The notes under the pieces were generated by a model that had not been told where the DNA came from, searched no databases, and saw nothing but the letters and a program-made list of their open reading frames with translations. From contig NZ_CP077085.1 in NCBI RefSeq assembly GCF_014268455.2, positions 4,505,001 through 4,569,000 of the forward strand: 64,000 nt of DNA, read 5' to 3'. Made by a program: the position numbers and the translations under genes. How positions within the stretch are numbered: the stretch's first letter is position 1; every line of letters begins with the position of its first letter. Origin of the DNA: Pseudomonas shahriarae. Its GTDB lineage: Bacteria > Pseudomonadota > Gammaproteobacteria > Pseudomonadales > Pseudomonadaceae. Below, piece after piece: positions 1 to 7,977 of the stretch.

Positions 1-1345
1 CGCTGCCCTCCACCAGCATCGCCTGGCCGGGCATGATCCGTTTGCCCAGCGCCTGGCTCAACTGCACCGCACGGGCTTCCAGTTCGGGCGCCAGGTGCAG
101 GCTTTCGAGGGTCATGTGACCGAGCACCTGGTCGGCCTGATAACCCAGCATCTTCTCGGCGCCGGCATTGAACGTGCTGATCACGCCCCGCAAGTCCGTG
201 GCAATGATCGCCACCTGGGTCGCGGCGTTGAGCACGCTGCGCAACTGGCCATGGGCGCCACGCAACTCATACTCGCGCTGGTGCAATTGCCCCGTACGCT
301 GCTGGACCAGCCTCAGCGCCCGCTGCCGCTGGCTGACCAGCACATAGAGCAAGGCACTGAGCAACAGGCTGAGCAAACCGCCCATGGCCAGGATACTGCT
401 CGTCGAAGAGTGATTGGCCTGCACGAACACCTGGCTGGGACGCAGGCTCAAGGCGTAGACATGATCGCCCAGGGTCAGCCGGCGGATCGACTCCAGGCTG
501 CTATCGCCCACGGGATTGTCCGACTCATACAGCACCTGCTGTTGAGTATCGGAGGTGTCGACAATCTGCATCACCAGGTTATCCCGCGCGGGCTTGGGCA
601 AACCGTCGGCTACCAATTGGCGCATGCTGATCACCGCCATGACGAAACCGTAGGGTTCGTTGTAGGGCATTTGCGCGGTGGGCGGCCGAGTGACCGGTGC
701 TACCAGCAACACGCCCATGGTATACGCCGGCTCCACCCCCACCAGCGACATCGGTTGGGATACGGCAATGGTTGCGGAACGGTACGCCCGCTCGATCGTC
801 GAGCGGCGCAACGGCTGGGCCAGCAGGTCAAACCCCAAGGGCGAGCCGAGGATGCTCTGGGTCTGGCTGTACAACACCGGCACGTACTCGTCACGCTCGT
901 GCGCCGGTACCAGCGCCCCGGCTTCATTCAACTCACGAATGGAGAAAGGCGCGCCACGCTGGCGTGACACCTGTTGTTCGAACGCCCGGCGCTGATCACG
1001 CGCTACCCGGGGCGCCCAGGCATAGGCACGGGCGCGCAACAGCAACGGCTGGGCGAACCCATCGAAATCTTCGCGGGAAACATCATGGGAGTTGACGAAA
1101 AAACGCTGCAGGCTGCCCAGGCGCTGCTCCTGGTCTTCGAAACGCTCTTCCAGGCGGCTATAGCGCTCGTTGACCAATAACTGGAAACGCTGGCGGACCT
1201 GCTGGTGATGCCGATCGGCCGTGGTCAGCGCCAGCACGGCGGTGAGCGCCACCCCCACCAGCAAGACCACCAATGCCACCAGCCAAGCGGATGCCTGCTC
1301 GCTGATAAATCCCAGTATTTTCGGGCGGACGGCTTGCAACGGCAT
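1..1345 (-). CDS. CHASE-PAS membrane signalling protein (3' end outside window)
   Basis: This gene starts at the ATG at 1345 and runs off the left edge, so only about 448 N-terminal residues are visible. A membrane segment lies at about residues 20-42, followed by a periplasmic CHASE domain around 76-260 with the typical FSIRELN and LGFDL stretches. A second membrane segment is at 317-337, then a coiled stretch and the start of a PAS domain from about 369. Proteins with this layout bind a small extracellular ligand and pass the signal to a cytoplasmic output, often GGDEF/EAL or a histidine kinase. The output domain is not visible, so the enzymatic class is unknown. It is transcribed in the same direction as rlmL, but a terminator separates them, so it is probably an independent unit. 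Confidence 0.85.
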   Translation of the reverse strand, partial: MPLQAVRPKILGFISEQASAWLVALVVLLVGVALTAVLALTTADRHHQQVRQRFQLLVNERYSRLEERFEDQEQRLGSLQRFFVNSHDVSREDFDGFAQPLLLRARAYAWAPRVARDQRRAFEQQVSRQRGAPFSIRELNEAGALVPAHERDEYVPVLYSQTQSILGSPLGFDLLAQPLRRSTIERAYRSATIAVSQPMSLVGVEPAYTMGVLLVAPVTRPPTAQMPYNEPYGFVMAVISMRQLVADGLPKPARDNLVMQIVDTSDTQQQVLYESDNPVGDSSLESIRRLTLGDHVYALSLRPSQVFVQANHSSTSSILAMGGLLSLLLSALLYVLVSQRQRALRLVQQRTGQLHQREYELRGAHGQLRSVLNAATQVAIIATDLRGVISTFNAGAEKMLGYQADQVLGHMTLESLHLAPELEARAVQLSQALGKRIMPGQAMLVEGS

Positions 1346-1431
1346 AGGCAAAACTCGAAACACCAGCGTGCAGGAGCGCTACTTCGGCTAAGAGGTTAGT
1401 TATAGCCATCGAGCCCTCTTTTGACCAGCGT

Positions 1432-1470
1432 AAAAAAACCGCGAGCCCGGAAAAATCCAGGCTTGCGGCT
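1432..1470 (-). terminator. Rho-independent terminator of rlmL
   Basis: On the minus strand, just after the rlmL stop, a GC-rich stem (CCGCAAGCCTGG paired with CCGGGCTCGCGG, two G-U pairs) is followed by a run of T. It separates rlmL from the CHASE protein gene. Confidence 0.8.
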
Positions 1471-1480
1471 TCAAGGTCGA

Positions 1481-3751
1481 TCAGCGTGCGGTGATTTTCC
1501 AGGCACGATGGATTTTCGGGTTACGGGCAAAATCCGGATCAATGGTTTTATCGCTGATTTCCTCGACGGCATAGCGCTCGCCCAGGTTGTCTTCCAACTG
1601 GAACTTGCGGAAGTTGTTGGAGAAATACAGCACCCCGCCCGGCGCCAGGCGGGCCATGGCCAGGTCGAGCAATTGCACGTGGTCACGCTGGACGTCGAAC
1701 ACACCTTCCATGCGCTTGGAGTTGGAGAAGGTCGGCGGGTCGATGAAGATCAGGTCGAACTCATCACGGCTGGCTTCCAGCCACGCCATCACATCGCCCT
1801 GCTCCAGGCGGTTCTTGTCGGAGAAGCCATTGAGGGACAGGTTGCGGCGCGCCCAGTCCAGATAGGTTTTCGACAGGTCGACGCTGGTGGTGCTGCGCGC
1901 GCCGCCCTTGGCTGCGTGCACGCTGGCGGTGGCGGTGTAGCAATACAGGTTGAGGAAGCGCTTGCCGGCAGCTTCTTTCTGGATGCGCATGCGCATCGGG
2001 CGGTGGTCGAGAAACAGACCGGTGTCCAGGTAGTCAGTGAGGTTGACCAGCAGCTTCACCCCGCCTTCGCTGACTTCGGTGAACTTGCCCTGGGCGCTCT
2101 GGCGCTCGTACTGCTTGGTGCCGCTCTGACGCTCGCGGCGCTTGACCACCACACGGCTCTTGTCGATGTTCAGCGCCTGGGGAATGGCGGCCAGGGCATC
2201 GAACATGCGCGCCGAGGCTTTTTCCGGGTCGATGGACTTTGGTGCCACGTATTCCTGGACGTGCACCCAGTCGTGGTACAGGTCGATGGCCATGGAGTAT
2301 TCCGGCATATCGGCATCGTACACGCGGTAGCAATCGACACCCTCGCGCTTGGCCCACTTGCCCAGCAGCTTGAGATTCTTTTGCAGGCGGTTGGCAAACA
2401 TCTGCCCGCCTTCGCTCAAGCGCGCCTGCTCAACCACTGGCGCCGGTGCAGGCGCAGGTTTGATCGGGTTACCGTTCTTGTTGTACTGGCGCTCTTGCGG
2501 CTCGGTCGGGGCCTGGTCGTAGGCGGCCTGCTCACGTTCGGCCTGGCGCTGCTCCGGGGTGCGGCGCTCGCCGGTGACGAACTGGTCCGGGTTGACCTTG
2601 ATCAGCAGCAGCTTGCACGGCAACGCGCCGTTCCAGAACGAATACTGCTTGTGGCTACGAATGCCCATGCGCTTGCCCAGGTCCGGGGCGCCGGTGAACA
2701 CCGCCGCCTCCCAGCCCATGCACGCCTGGCGCAGACGCTCACCGAGATTCTGGTAGAGGTACAACAGGCTGGCTTCGTCACCCAGGCGCTCGCCGTACGG
2801 CGGGTTGCAGATCACCAGGCCTTTCTGGTTCTGGTCCGGGCGCGGCTCGAAGGTGCCGACTTCGCCCTGGTAAATCTTGATCCAGTGGCTCAGGCCGGCA
2901 CGCTCGATGTTGTTGCGCGCAGGCTGGATCAGGCGCGGATCGGCTTCGTAACCGCGGATCCACAATGGCGGCTTGTTCATGCCGATGGCCGCACGCTCGC
3001 TGGCCTCGGTGTGGAGTTTTTTCCACAGGGCCGGCACGTGGCCAAGCCAGGCGGTGAAGCCCCACTGCTCGCGATTAAGGTTGGGGGCCATGTCGGCGGC
3101 GATCATCGCACCTTCCACCAGGAAGGTACCGACGCCGCACATCGGGTCAGTCAACGCGCCGTTTTCAGCAGCAATGCGCGGCCAGCCGGCACGAATCAAA
3201 ATTGCCGCCGCGAGGTTTTCCTTCAACGGTGCCGCGCCCTGCTGCAGGCGGTAACCGCGCTGGTGCAGGCTGTGGCCGGACAGGTCGAGGGAGAGGATCG
3301 CTTCGCCACGGTCCAGGCGCAGGTGAATGCGCAGGTCGGGGTTGATCTTGTCGATGGACGGGCGTTCACCGGTCGGGGTGCGCAGCTTGTCGACAATCGC
3401 ATCCTTGACCTTCAGCGCGCCGAAGTGGGTGTTGTCGATGCCCGAACCGTGGCCGCTGAACTCCACCGCCAGGGTGCCGTCAGGGACCATATGGTCTTGC
3501 CATTCGATATCCAGCACCCCGTGGTACAGGTCTTCGGCATCCTTCATCGGGAAGCGCTTGAGCACCAGCAGTACACGGTTGGCCAGGCGCGACCAGAGGC
3601 ACAGGCGGTAGGCGGTTTCCATGTCGGCCATGCCGCGCACAGCCGAGGTGTGCTCGCGGGCGTCTTCAAGGCCAAGCCCGACGGCTTCCTCGATCAGCAG
3701 GCCTTCGAGGCCCTTGGGGCAAGTGAGGAAGAGTTCGTAACGGTCCGACAT
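1481..3751 (-). CDS. rlmL: Bifunctional 23S rRNA methyltransferase RlmKL (m2G2445 / m7G2069)
   Basis: The 756-residue product has the size of fused RlmL/RlmK. It starts MSDRYELFLTCPKGLEGLL, a THUMP-type RNA-binding N-terminus. The first methyltransferase domain carries NPPYGERLG in mid-protein, the NPPY motif of N2-guanine methyltransferases. A second Rossmann methyltransferase near the C-terminus carries DPPTFSNSKRM, as in RlmK. The enzyme modifies G2445 and G2069 of 23S rRNA during 50S assembly. The central linker is Ala/Pro/Gln-rich, usual for pseudomonads. The gene is monocistronic with its own terminator. A long open frame on the opposite strand is a shadow caused by codon bias. Confidence 0.95.
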   Translation of the reverse strand: MSDRYELFLTCPKGLEGLLIEEAVGLGLEDAREHTSAVRGMADMETAYRLCLWSRLANRVLLVLKRFPMKDAEDLYHGVLDIEWQDHMVPDGTLAVEFSGHGSGIDNTHFGALKVKDAIVDKLRTPTGERPSIDKINPDLRIHLRLDRGEAILSLDLSGHSLHQRGYRLQQGAAPLKENLAAAILIRAGWPRIAAENGALTDPMCGVGTFLVEGAMIAADMAPNLNREQWGFTAWLGHVPALWKKLHTEASERAAIGMNKPPLWIRGYEADPRLIQPARNNIERAGLSHWIKIYQGEVGTFEPRPDQNQKGLVICNPPYGERLGDEASLLYLYQNLGERLRQACMGWEAAVFTGAPDLGKRMGIRSHKQYSFWNGALPCKLLLIKVNPDQFVTGERRTPEQRQAEREQAAYDQAPTEPQERQYNKNGNPIKPAPAPAPVVEQARLSEGGQMFANRLQKNLKLLGKWAKREGVDCYRVYDADMPEYSMAIDLYHDWVHVQEYVAPKSIDPEKASARMFDALAAIPQALNIDKSRVVVKRRERQSGTKQYERQSAQGKFTEVSEGGVKLLVNLTDYLDTGLFLDHRPMRMRIQKEAAGKRFLNLYCYTATASVHAAKGGARSTTSVDLSKTYLDWARRNLSLNGFSDKNRLEQGDVMAWLEASRDEFDLIFIDPPTFSNSKRMEGVFDVQRDHVQLLDLAMARLAPGGVLYFSNNFRKFQLEDNLGERYAVEEISDKTIDPDFARNPKIHRAWKITAR

Positions 3752-4285
3752 GGGGATTCCAGGCTTTTCAGCAATAAGTGAACGGGCGACGCATCGCGCG
3801 TTCGGTTTTCAATCAAGCGCTTTTCTTGAAGAGCGCTCGCGTGGCACGAATGTGTGCCGTTCCACCCCGGTGTCCAGACCTGCAGGGCCTTGATTGCCGG
3901 GGCAGAGAGATAATTTGAGCAACAAAAGGAAATATTCTGACCCTTCGTCGAATAATAACCGACTGCAAGCGGCGGGTATTCTCACTAAAGGATTAAACCC
4001 ATCCTCTATACAGGGCACATCATAGCTGGCTTTGCCCAATAAATGGGGCGAAAAGCCATCCCAGCTTATGGCTATAGCATCGTTATCGTTACGTGCTTAT
4101 GACAAAACGATCATTGAAACCATGTGACCTATTGGTTAGAACTCAACACAGGTTAGCGCCACAACGACGCTGACACAGAGGCTCGCCACGCCGGCAGCGA
4201 GCCACACCAACGGCAGAAAAACTCTGCCCGGCCTCGGACGAGGCCGAAGGATATCAAGACAGTCAACAAGTGAGGGAAACACCCT
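3752..4285. other. Intergenic region between rlmL and rmf
   Basis: About 530 bases without a convincing gene. The part next to rmf is comparatively AT-rich and should hold the rmf promoter and its untranslated leader. A 76-codon minus-strand frame here (3809-4039) has no recognisable ribosome site or family and was not called. Confidence 0.5.
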
Positions 4286-4501
4286 ATGAGAAGACTTAAG
4301 CGTGATCCGTTGGAAAGAGCATTTTTACGCGGATATCAGTATGGCGTTCATGGCAAATCCCGTGAGCTTTGCCCATTTACTCTACCGTCAGTACGCCAAG
4401 CCTGGATTAACGGCTGGCGCGAAGGACGCGGCGACAACTGGGACGGTATGACCGGCACTGCGGGGATCCACAGACTCAACGAACTTCACGCCGTCGGCTA
4501 A
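4286..4501 (+). CDS. rmf: Ribosome modulation factor
   Basis: The 71-residue basic protein begins MRRLKRDPLERAFLRGYQYG and contains CPF...R..WINGWREGR, the signature of RMF. It joins two 70S ribosomes into inactive 100S dimers in stationary phase or stress. A ribosome site (GAGGGAA) precedes the ATG, and the gene is followed at once by a strong terminator, so it is monocistronic. Pseudomonas RMF is slightly longer than the 55-residue E. coli protein, as here. Confidence 0.95.
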   Translation: MRRLKRDPLERAFLRGYQYGVHGKSRELCPFTLPSVRQAWINGWREGRGDNWDGMTGTAGIHRLNELHAVG

Positions 4502-4587
4502 TCAGGGCACTTAATTCCGACAACCACCTTGAAGAATGTAACAACTTAACCACGCACGCCCCATCCGGGCGGCGGGCTTCGGCCCAG

Positions 4588-4612
4588 GGGCTCCTTCGAG
4601 GAGCCCTTTTTT
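4588..4612 (+). terminator. rmf terminator
   Basis: The stem GGGCTCCT/AGGAGCCC with a TCG loop is followed by six T, 87 bases after the rmf stop. Confidence 0.85.
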
Positions 4613-4635
4613 ATGGGCTTGAAACGCCTGCGCAG

Positions 4636-4693
4636 CAGCAGCTTCAGGGCTGCTTTGCAGTCCCACGCGGGGCAAGCCCGCTCGCCGCAATGG
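4636..4693 (-). repeat. REP-like element overlapping the 3' end of pyrD
   Basis: Read on the minus strand this stretch gives GCGGCGAGCGGGCTTGCC followed by CGCGTGGGACTGCAAAGCAG and CCC. It matches the REP arms found intact near 28605 and 62983 with few changes. The pyrD stop codon lies inside it, so the last dozen or so codons of pyrD are REP-derived. Confidence 0.7.
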
Positions 4694-5693
4694 CGTCCAC
4701 CGATTGGCGAATCAACGCTGGGCCCTTGTAGATAAACCCGGAATACAACTGCACCAGGCTGGCACCCGCGGCGATTTTCTCGGCGGCGTGCTTGCCTTCG
4801 GTGATACCGCCCACGGCGATGATCGGCAAACGCCCGGCCAACTCGGCCGCCAGCACCTTGACGATATGGGTGCTCTGGTCACGCACCGGCGCGCCGGAAA
4901 GCCCACCCGCCTCGTCACCGAAAGCCAGGCCTTCAACGCCCGCACGGCTGAGGGTGGTGTTGGTGGCAATCACCGCATCCATCCCCGCATCCACCAGGGC
5001 CTGGGCCACCAGCACGGTTTCTTCGTCGTTCATGTCCGGGGCGATCTTGATCGCCAAGGGCACGCGCTTGCCATGGCGTACCGCCAGGTCTTCCTGGCGC
5101 TGGCGCAGGGCTTCGAGCAGTTGCTTGAGCGAGTCGCCAAACTGCAGGCTGCGCAGGCCCGGGGTGTTGGGCGAGCTGACGTTGACGGTCACATAGCTGG
5201 CGTGGGCGTAGACCTTGTCCAGGCAGAGCAGGTAGTCATCTACCGCACGTTCCACCGGGGTGTCGAAATTCTTGCCGATATTGATCCCGAGGATGCCCTT
5301 GTACTTGGCGGCCTGGACCCGCGCCAGCAGGTGATCGACGCCCAGGTTGTTGAACCCCATGCGATTGATGATCGCCTCGGCCTCCGGCAGGCGGAAAATG
5401 CGCGGCTTGGGATTGCCCGGCTGCGGGCGCGGCGTGACGGTGCCGATCTCGACAAAACCGAAACCCAACTGCGCAAAGCCGTCGATGGCAGCGCCGTTCT
5501 TGTCCAGGCCCGCTGCCAGGCCCACCGGGTTGGGGAAATCGAGCCCCATCACCGAGACCGGCATCTTTGCCGGCGCCTTGCACACCAGGCCATTGAGCCC
5601 CAGGCGGCCACCCGCGCCGATCAGGTCCAGGGACAGATCGTGGGAAGTTTCCGGGGAGAGTTTGAACAACAGCTGGCGGGCCAGGGTATACAT
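4644..5693 (-). CDS. pyrD: Dihydroorotate dehydrogenase (quinone), class 2
   Basis: The product is 349 residues if started at the ATG at 5693, giving [20 protein letters not shown], the usual start of pseudomonad PyrD; an upstream in-frame ATG at 5771 would add 26 atypical residues. Recognisable pieces are the FMN/substrate motifs [35 protein letters not shown] and GGI. It oxidises dihydroorotate to orotate at the inner face of the membrane using quinone, the fourth step of pyrimidine synthesis. The C-terminal residues (about [14 protein letters not shown]) are encoded by a REP-like sequence and are unlikely to be conserved. Confidence 0.95.
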   Translation of the reverse strand: MYTLARQLLFKLSPETSHDLSLDLIGAGGRLGLNGLVCKAPAKMPVSVMGLDFPNPVGLAAGLDKNGAAIDGFAQLGFGFVEIGTVTPRPQPGNPKPRIFRLPEAEAIINRMGFNNLGVDHLLARVQAAKYKGILGINIGKNFDTPVERAVDDYLLCLDKVYAHASYVTVNVSSPNTPGLRSLQFGDSLKQLLEALRQRQEDLAVRHGKRVPLAIKIAPDMNDEETVLVAQALVDAGMDAVIATNTTLSRAGVEGLAFGDEAGGLSGAPVRDQSTHIVKVLAAELAGRLPIIAVGGITEGKHAAEKIAAGASLVQLYSGFIYKGPALIRQSVDAIAASGLAPRGTAKQP

Positions 5694-5783
5694 GGGCGGG
5701 CTTGACTCGGATGGCGGCGAAAGGTGGCGGCGATTATAGCCGGGGTGGCGGGTACGTGCGAGGCATGGCACACCGCCGGTCGA

Positions 5784-6248
5784 TCATCCGCTTCGATGCT
5801 GCATCAACTCTTCGTAGCGCGCCCAGATCTTCTGCGCATAACGCAGGCGCAGCGCATCACGCTCGCCCCCTGCCCCAGGCCCGACGTTGTAGGCGCCCAC
5901 GGCGGTCCAGTTGTAACCAAACTGCTTGATGAAGTCGGCCAGAATCGACGCCCCCACCTCCACCGACAGGCACGGCTCATCCAACAGACGCTGCTCGGTA
6001 ATCCCCTGCTTGAGCAGGCGCGGCAGATGAATGCTGTTGATCTGCATCAGGCCGATGTCACGGCTGCCATTGTTATTGCTGTAGTTCATGGCCTCGGCGC
6101 GATAGCCGGACTCCACGGCGGCAATGGCTTGCAGTAACTCCGGCTCGATATCGTATTGGCGGGCGGCCTCAGCCCAACAATAAGCCCTGGCCTCACTCGC
6201 CTTGCCCAGGATAAGTAACAGCAGCCCCAGCCTGCAGGCTCGTTTCAT
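5784..6248 (-). CDS. IagB-like lytic transglycosylase (type III secretion associated)
   Basis: The start at 6248 gives a 154-residue protein with a signal peptide (about residues 1-22) and a single SLT lysozyme-like domain. The catalytic glutamate is E46 in AAVESGY. The GLMQIN motif lies near 66-71, and a C24/C93 cysteine pair is of the kind seen in IagB/PilT-type enzymes. Such enzymes open peptidoglycan locally so that secretion machines can be built. The ATG overlaps the stop of the upstream regulator gene by ATGA, implying translational coupling. In Salmonella SPI-1 the order hilA-iagB is the same, which is why I read these genes as a related pair. No needle-complex genes are nearby, so its present partner is unknown. 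Confidence 0.8.
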   Translation of the reverse strand: MKRACRLGLLLLILGKASEARAYCWAEAARQYDIEPELLQAIAAVESGYRAEAMNYSNNNGSRDIGLMQINSIHLPRLLKQGITEQRLLDEPCLSVEVGASILADFIKQFGYNWTAVGAYNVGPGAGGERDALRLRYAQKIWARYEELMQHRSG

Positions 6249-6667
6249 GCCTGCTCGACAGCCGCTTCGGCGTACCAGCCACAGGCCGGGCAAGCACGCC
6301 GTGGAGCACCCGCACCTTGCGCTGCCTGGCCATGCCGCTCGAGCACCCTTACCCGGCCATTGAAGCGATAACCGCGGCCATACACTGTCGCGATCAACCG
6401 CCTGTCGCCCTCCAATTGCTTGCGCAATGAGTAGATACAACGGGTCAGGGACTCTTCGGCGATGTCGATATGGGGCCAGACCTGCTCCAGCAGGTAGTCC
6501 TTGGTCACCAATACGCCGGGCGTGGCCAGCAACAAGCGCAACACATGACACTCCTTGGGGGGTAACTGAATGTCGCGACCTTCGGCGGTCAGCCGGCCAT
6601 CACCCTGCAACTTCCAATGACCAAAGGCGAGGGAGCCCCTGACCAAGCCCTCAACTGCAGCAACCAT
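6245..6667 (-). CDS. HilA-like winged-helix DNA-binding protein
   Basis: Starting at the ATG at 6667, with AGAGG six bases upstream, the product is 140 residues. It consists almost entirely of an OmpR/ToxR-type winged helix: the PPKECHVLRLLLATPG, LLEQVWPHIDIAEESLTRCI and YGRGYRF stretches are the classic helix-turn-helix and wing. There is no receiver domain and no transmembrane segment. HilA of Salmonella has the same domain at its N-terminus followed by about 400 residues of TPR-like sequence, absent here. The C-terminal 30 residues are Ala/Arg-rich and end in EQA overlapping the next ATG. With the IagB-like gene behind it, it is best read as a shortened HilA-type activator; a CadC/ToxR-like origin is the alternative. 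Confidence 0.75.
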   Translation of the reverse strand: MVAAVEGLVRGSLAFGHWKLQGDGRLTAEGRDIQLPPKECHVLRLLLATPGVLVTKDYLLEQVWPHIDIAEESLTRCIYSLRKQLEGDRRLIATVYGRGYRFNGRVRVLERHGQAAQGAGAPRRACPACGWYAEAAVEQA

Positions 6668-6861
6668 GCAAACCTCTGTTCCTGTCTGACATACGCGGCG
6701 CCTTGAATATTGATATCGCACCGCCTGGAGATATCGCGACTATAGAAACCCGCAGCCAATTGCACGTTAGGAAAAAACCCTGTGCTTCGAAGTTTTCCGG
6801 GAGTGTTTCGTAGGAACTTTCGAGGTCAACAGCCCCCGTTCGCCATGGGTAATGCCTGCTT

Positions 6862-7770
6862 TCATTGCTCGGCGATGCGAGCAAATGCACGCCGGACGCG
6901 CTCGTATTGATCAGAGCTCAGGGGGGTCGAAACAGAGCCCATCACGGGAGGCGTGGGTATATCCAGTTCAGCCACCAGTTCTTTGATAAACCGCAACTGC
7001 TGCGCGCTTCCCTTGATCAACAGGCTGTTGACCTGTGGGTAGGCGATTACCGCTGCGCCAGTGCCGGCCTTGCGCCCAAGCTCGGCAAGCCGACGCTCGA
7101 CCAGCGTTGCCATGCCGGGCACGGTGATTTTTTGCAGCCCCATGTCGTACTGGTGGTCTGCCACGTCATGATTCAGCACCTGCACGACACCGACTTCCGG
7201 CAACGCCTGGCGCCGTGCCGGGCGTTGGCGGTCCATCAGTTGGGCCAGGCGCAATACGTGATCGACATAATTGGCGGGCCCGGACACATAAAACAATCGC
7301 GCACCGGCCTTGCGCAGCGGGTAGCGCGCCTCGTCGAGCCCCGCGCGCCGCATGACCACACGCAATCTGTCGACGCTCATGTGCCGCAGAATCACCCCGG
7401 AACTCTTGGCCTCGCTGGCGTCGTAGAGATGTAGCACCTGGCCGTCGCTGTACCAGATCAATTCGTGCTGCAACGCCACCGTCTCGAGGACCGCTTGCGC
7501 GTCGGCAAAATCAAATTGCCCGGTGATGCGCTTGCCCGCCGCCCGCTTGCTGACCACGATGGGCTGCCCCAAGGGCACCGCAAGTCGAGTGAAGAAGCCC
7601 GAAAGGCTTTCATCCAACGCCAGGTAGGTCGCGCCCATGGCTGGCAGGGCAGCGAGCATCAACAGCCCGCCCAGCAGCCAGCGCTGCAAAAAGGCATTGC
7701 AGGTCGCTGCGATAGATTGATCAAGAAGCACGCGGGGTTTCCTGAAGGGTGTTGCCCAAAGGAGCGCCAT
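6862..7770 (-). CDS. Type III secretion secretin (SctC/InvG) N-domains only, no barrel
   Basis: About 302 residues from the ATG at 7770; the open frame extends to 7878, and the start is uncertain because no clear ribosome site is visible. A hydrophobic stretch ending AALPAMGATYLALDESL resembles a signal peptide. It is followed by N0/N1-type ring domains (ALQHELIWYSDGQVLHLYDA; YVSGPANYVDHVLRL) and a second secretin N-domain with IAYPQVNSLLIKGS and ELVAELDIP, very like InvG. The frame then stops after about 30 unrelated residues, exactly where the membrane-spanning secretin domain should begin; full-length InvG is about 560 residues. It can make a periplasmic ring subunit at most, not a pore. 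It lies upstream of the HilA/IagB-like pair on the same strand with a gap of about 195 bases. Confidence 0.75.
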   Translation of the reverse strand: MALLWATPFRKPRVLLDQSIAATCNAFLQRWLLGGLLMLAALPAMGATYLALDESLSGFFTRLAVPLGQPIVVSKRAAGKRITGQFDFADAQAVLETVALQHELIWYSDGQVLHLYDASEAKSSGVILRHMSVDRLRVVMRRAGLDEARYPLRKAGARLFYVSGPANYVDHVLRLAQLMDRQRPARRQALPEVGVVQVLNHDVADHQYDMGLQKITVPGMATLVERRLAELGRKAGTGAAVIAYPQVNSLLIKGSAQQLRFIKELVAELDIPTPPVMGSVSTPLSSDQYERVRRAFARIAEQ

Positions 7771-7834
7771 AGTGAAAGGCCCGCGCAATGCAATCTTGAT
7801 GAAAACCTGATCAACCACGGCTCGCCCTGCGCCG

Positions 7835-7850
7835 TGGCATGTGCCTTGCT
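7835..7850 (+). promoter_or_regulatory. Sigma-54 promoter of nasST
   Basis: The sequence TGGCATGTGCCTTGCT fits the -24/-12 consensus (TGGCAYG, four bases, TTGCW). It would start transcription near 7861, just before the NasT-type leader hairpins. The same arrangement recurs before nasA and nirB, so RpoN with NtrC control by nitrogen status is likely. Confidence 0.8.
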
Positions 7851-7867
7851 TTGTCTTGTGTATCGCG

Positions 7868-7957
7868 GCCCGCACCAACGACGGAACGGGCTCAAGGACA
7901 AAGGCGTCGTTACCTGCAGGAGGCTTGCAAGCCGCCCTACGGAACGACGCCTTTTTT
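7868..7957 (+). promoter_or_regulatory. NasT (ANTAR) antiterminator leader of nasST
   Basis: Two hexaloop hairpins are visible. P1 is 7868-7891 (GCCCG/CGGGC outer and CC/GG inner stem, loop AACGAC). P2 is 7896-7909 (GAC/GTC stem, loop AAAGGC). Both loops have A at position 1 and G at position 4, as ANTAR proteins need. P2 overlaps the left arm of a terminator (AGGCGTCGT 7902-7910 with ACGACGCCT 7944-7952, then T-run). Stabilising P2 would therefore block termination. This places nasST under its own product NasT. Confidence 0.8.
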
Positions 7958-7977
7958 CACACAGAAGGTAGGTGTTG

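Noticed and set aside
1421..3781. 786-codon open frame on the plus strand opposite rlmL
   Set aside because: Mirror frame of a high-GC gene; translation is low in family signatures, whereas the minus strand gives a textbook RlmKL.
3809..4039. 76-codon minus-strand frame upstream of rlmL
   Set aside because: No ribosome site, no family resemblance, and it lies in the probable rmf/rlmL regulatory region.
6651..6890. 79-codon minus-strand frame between the secretin-like and HilA-like genes
   Set aside because: It overlaps both genes in another frame and has no ribosome site.
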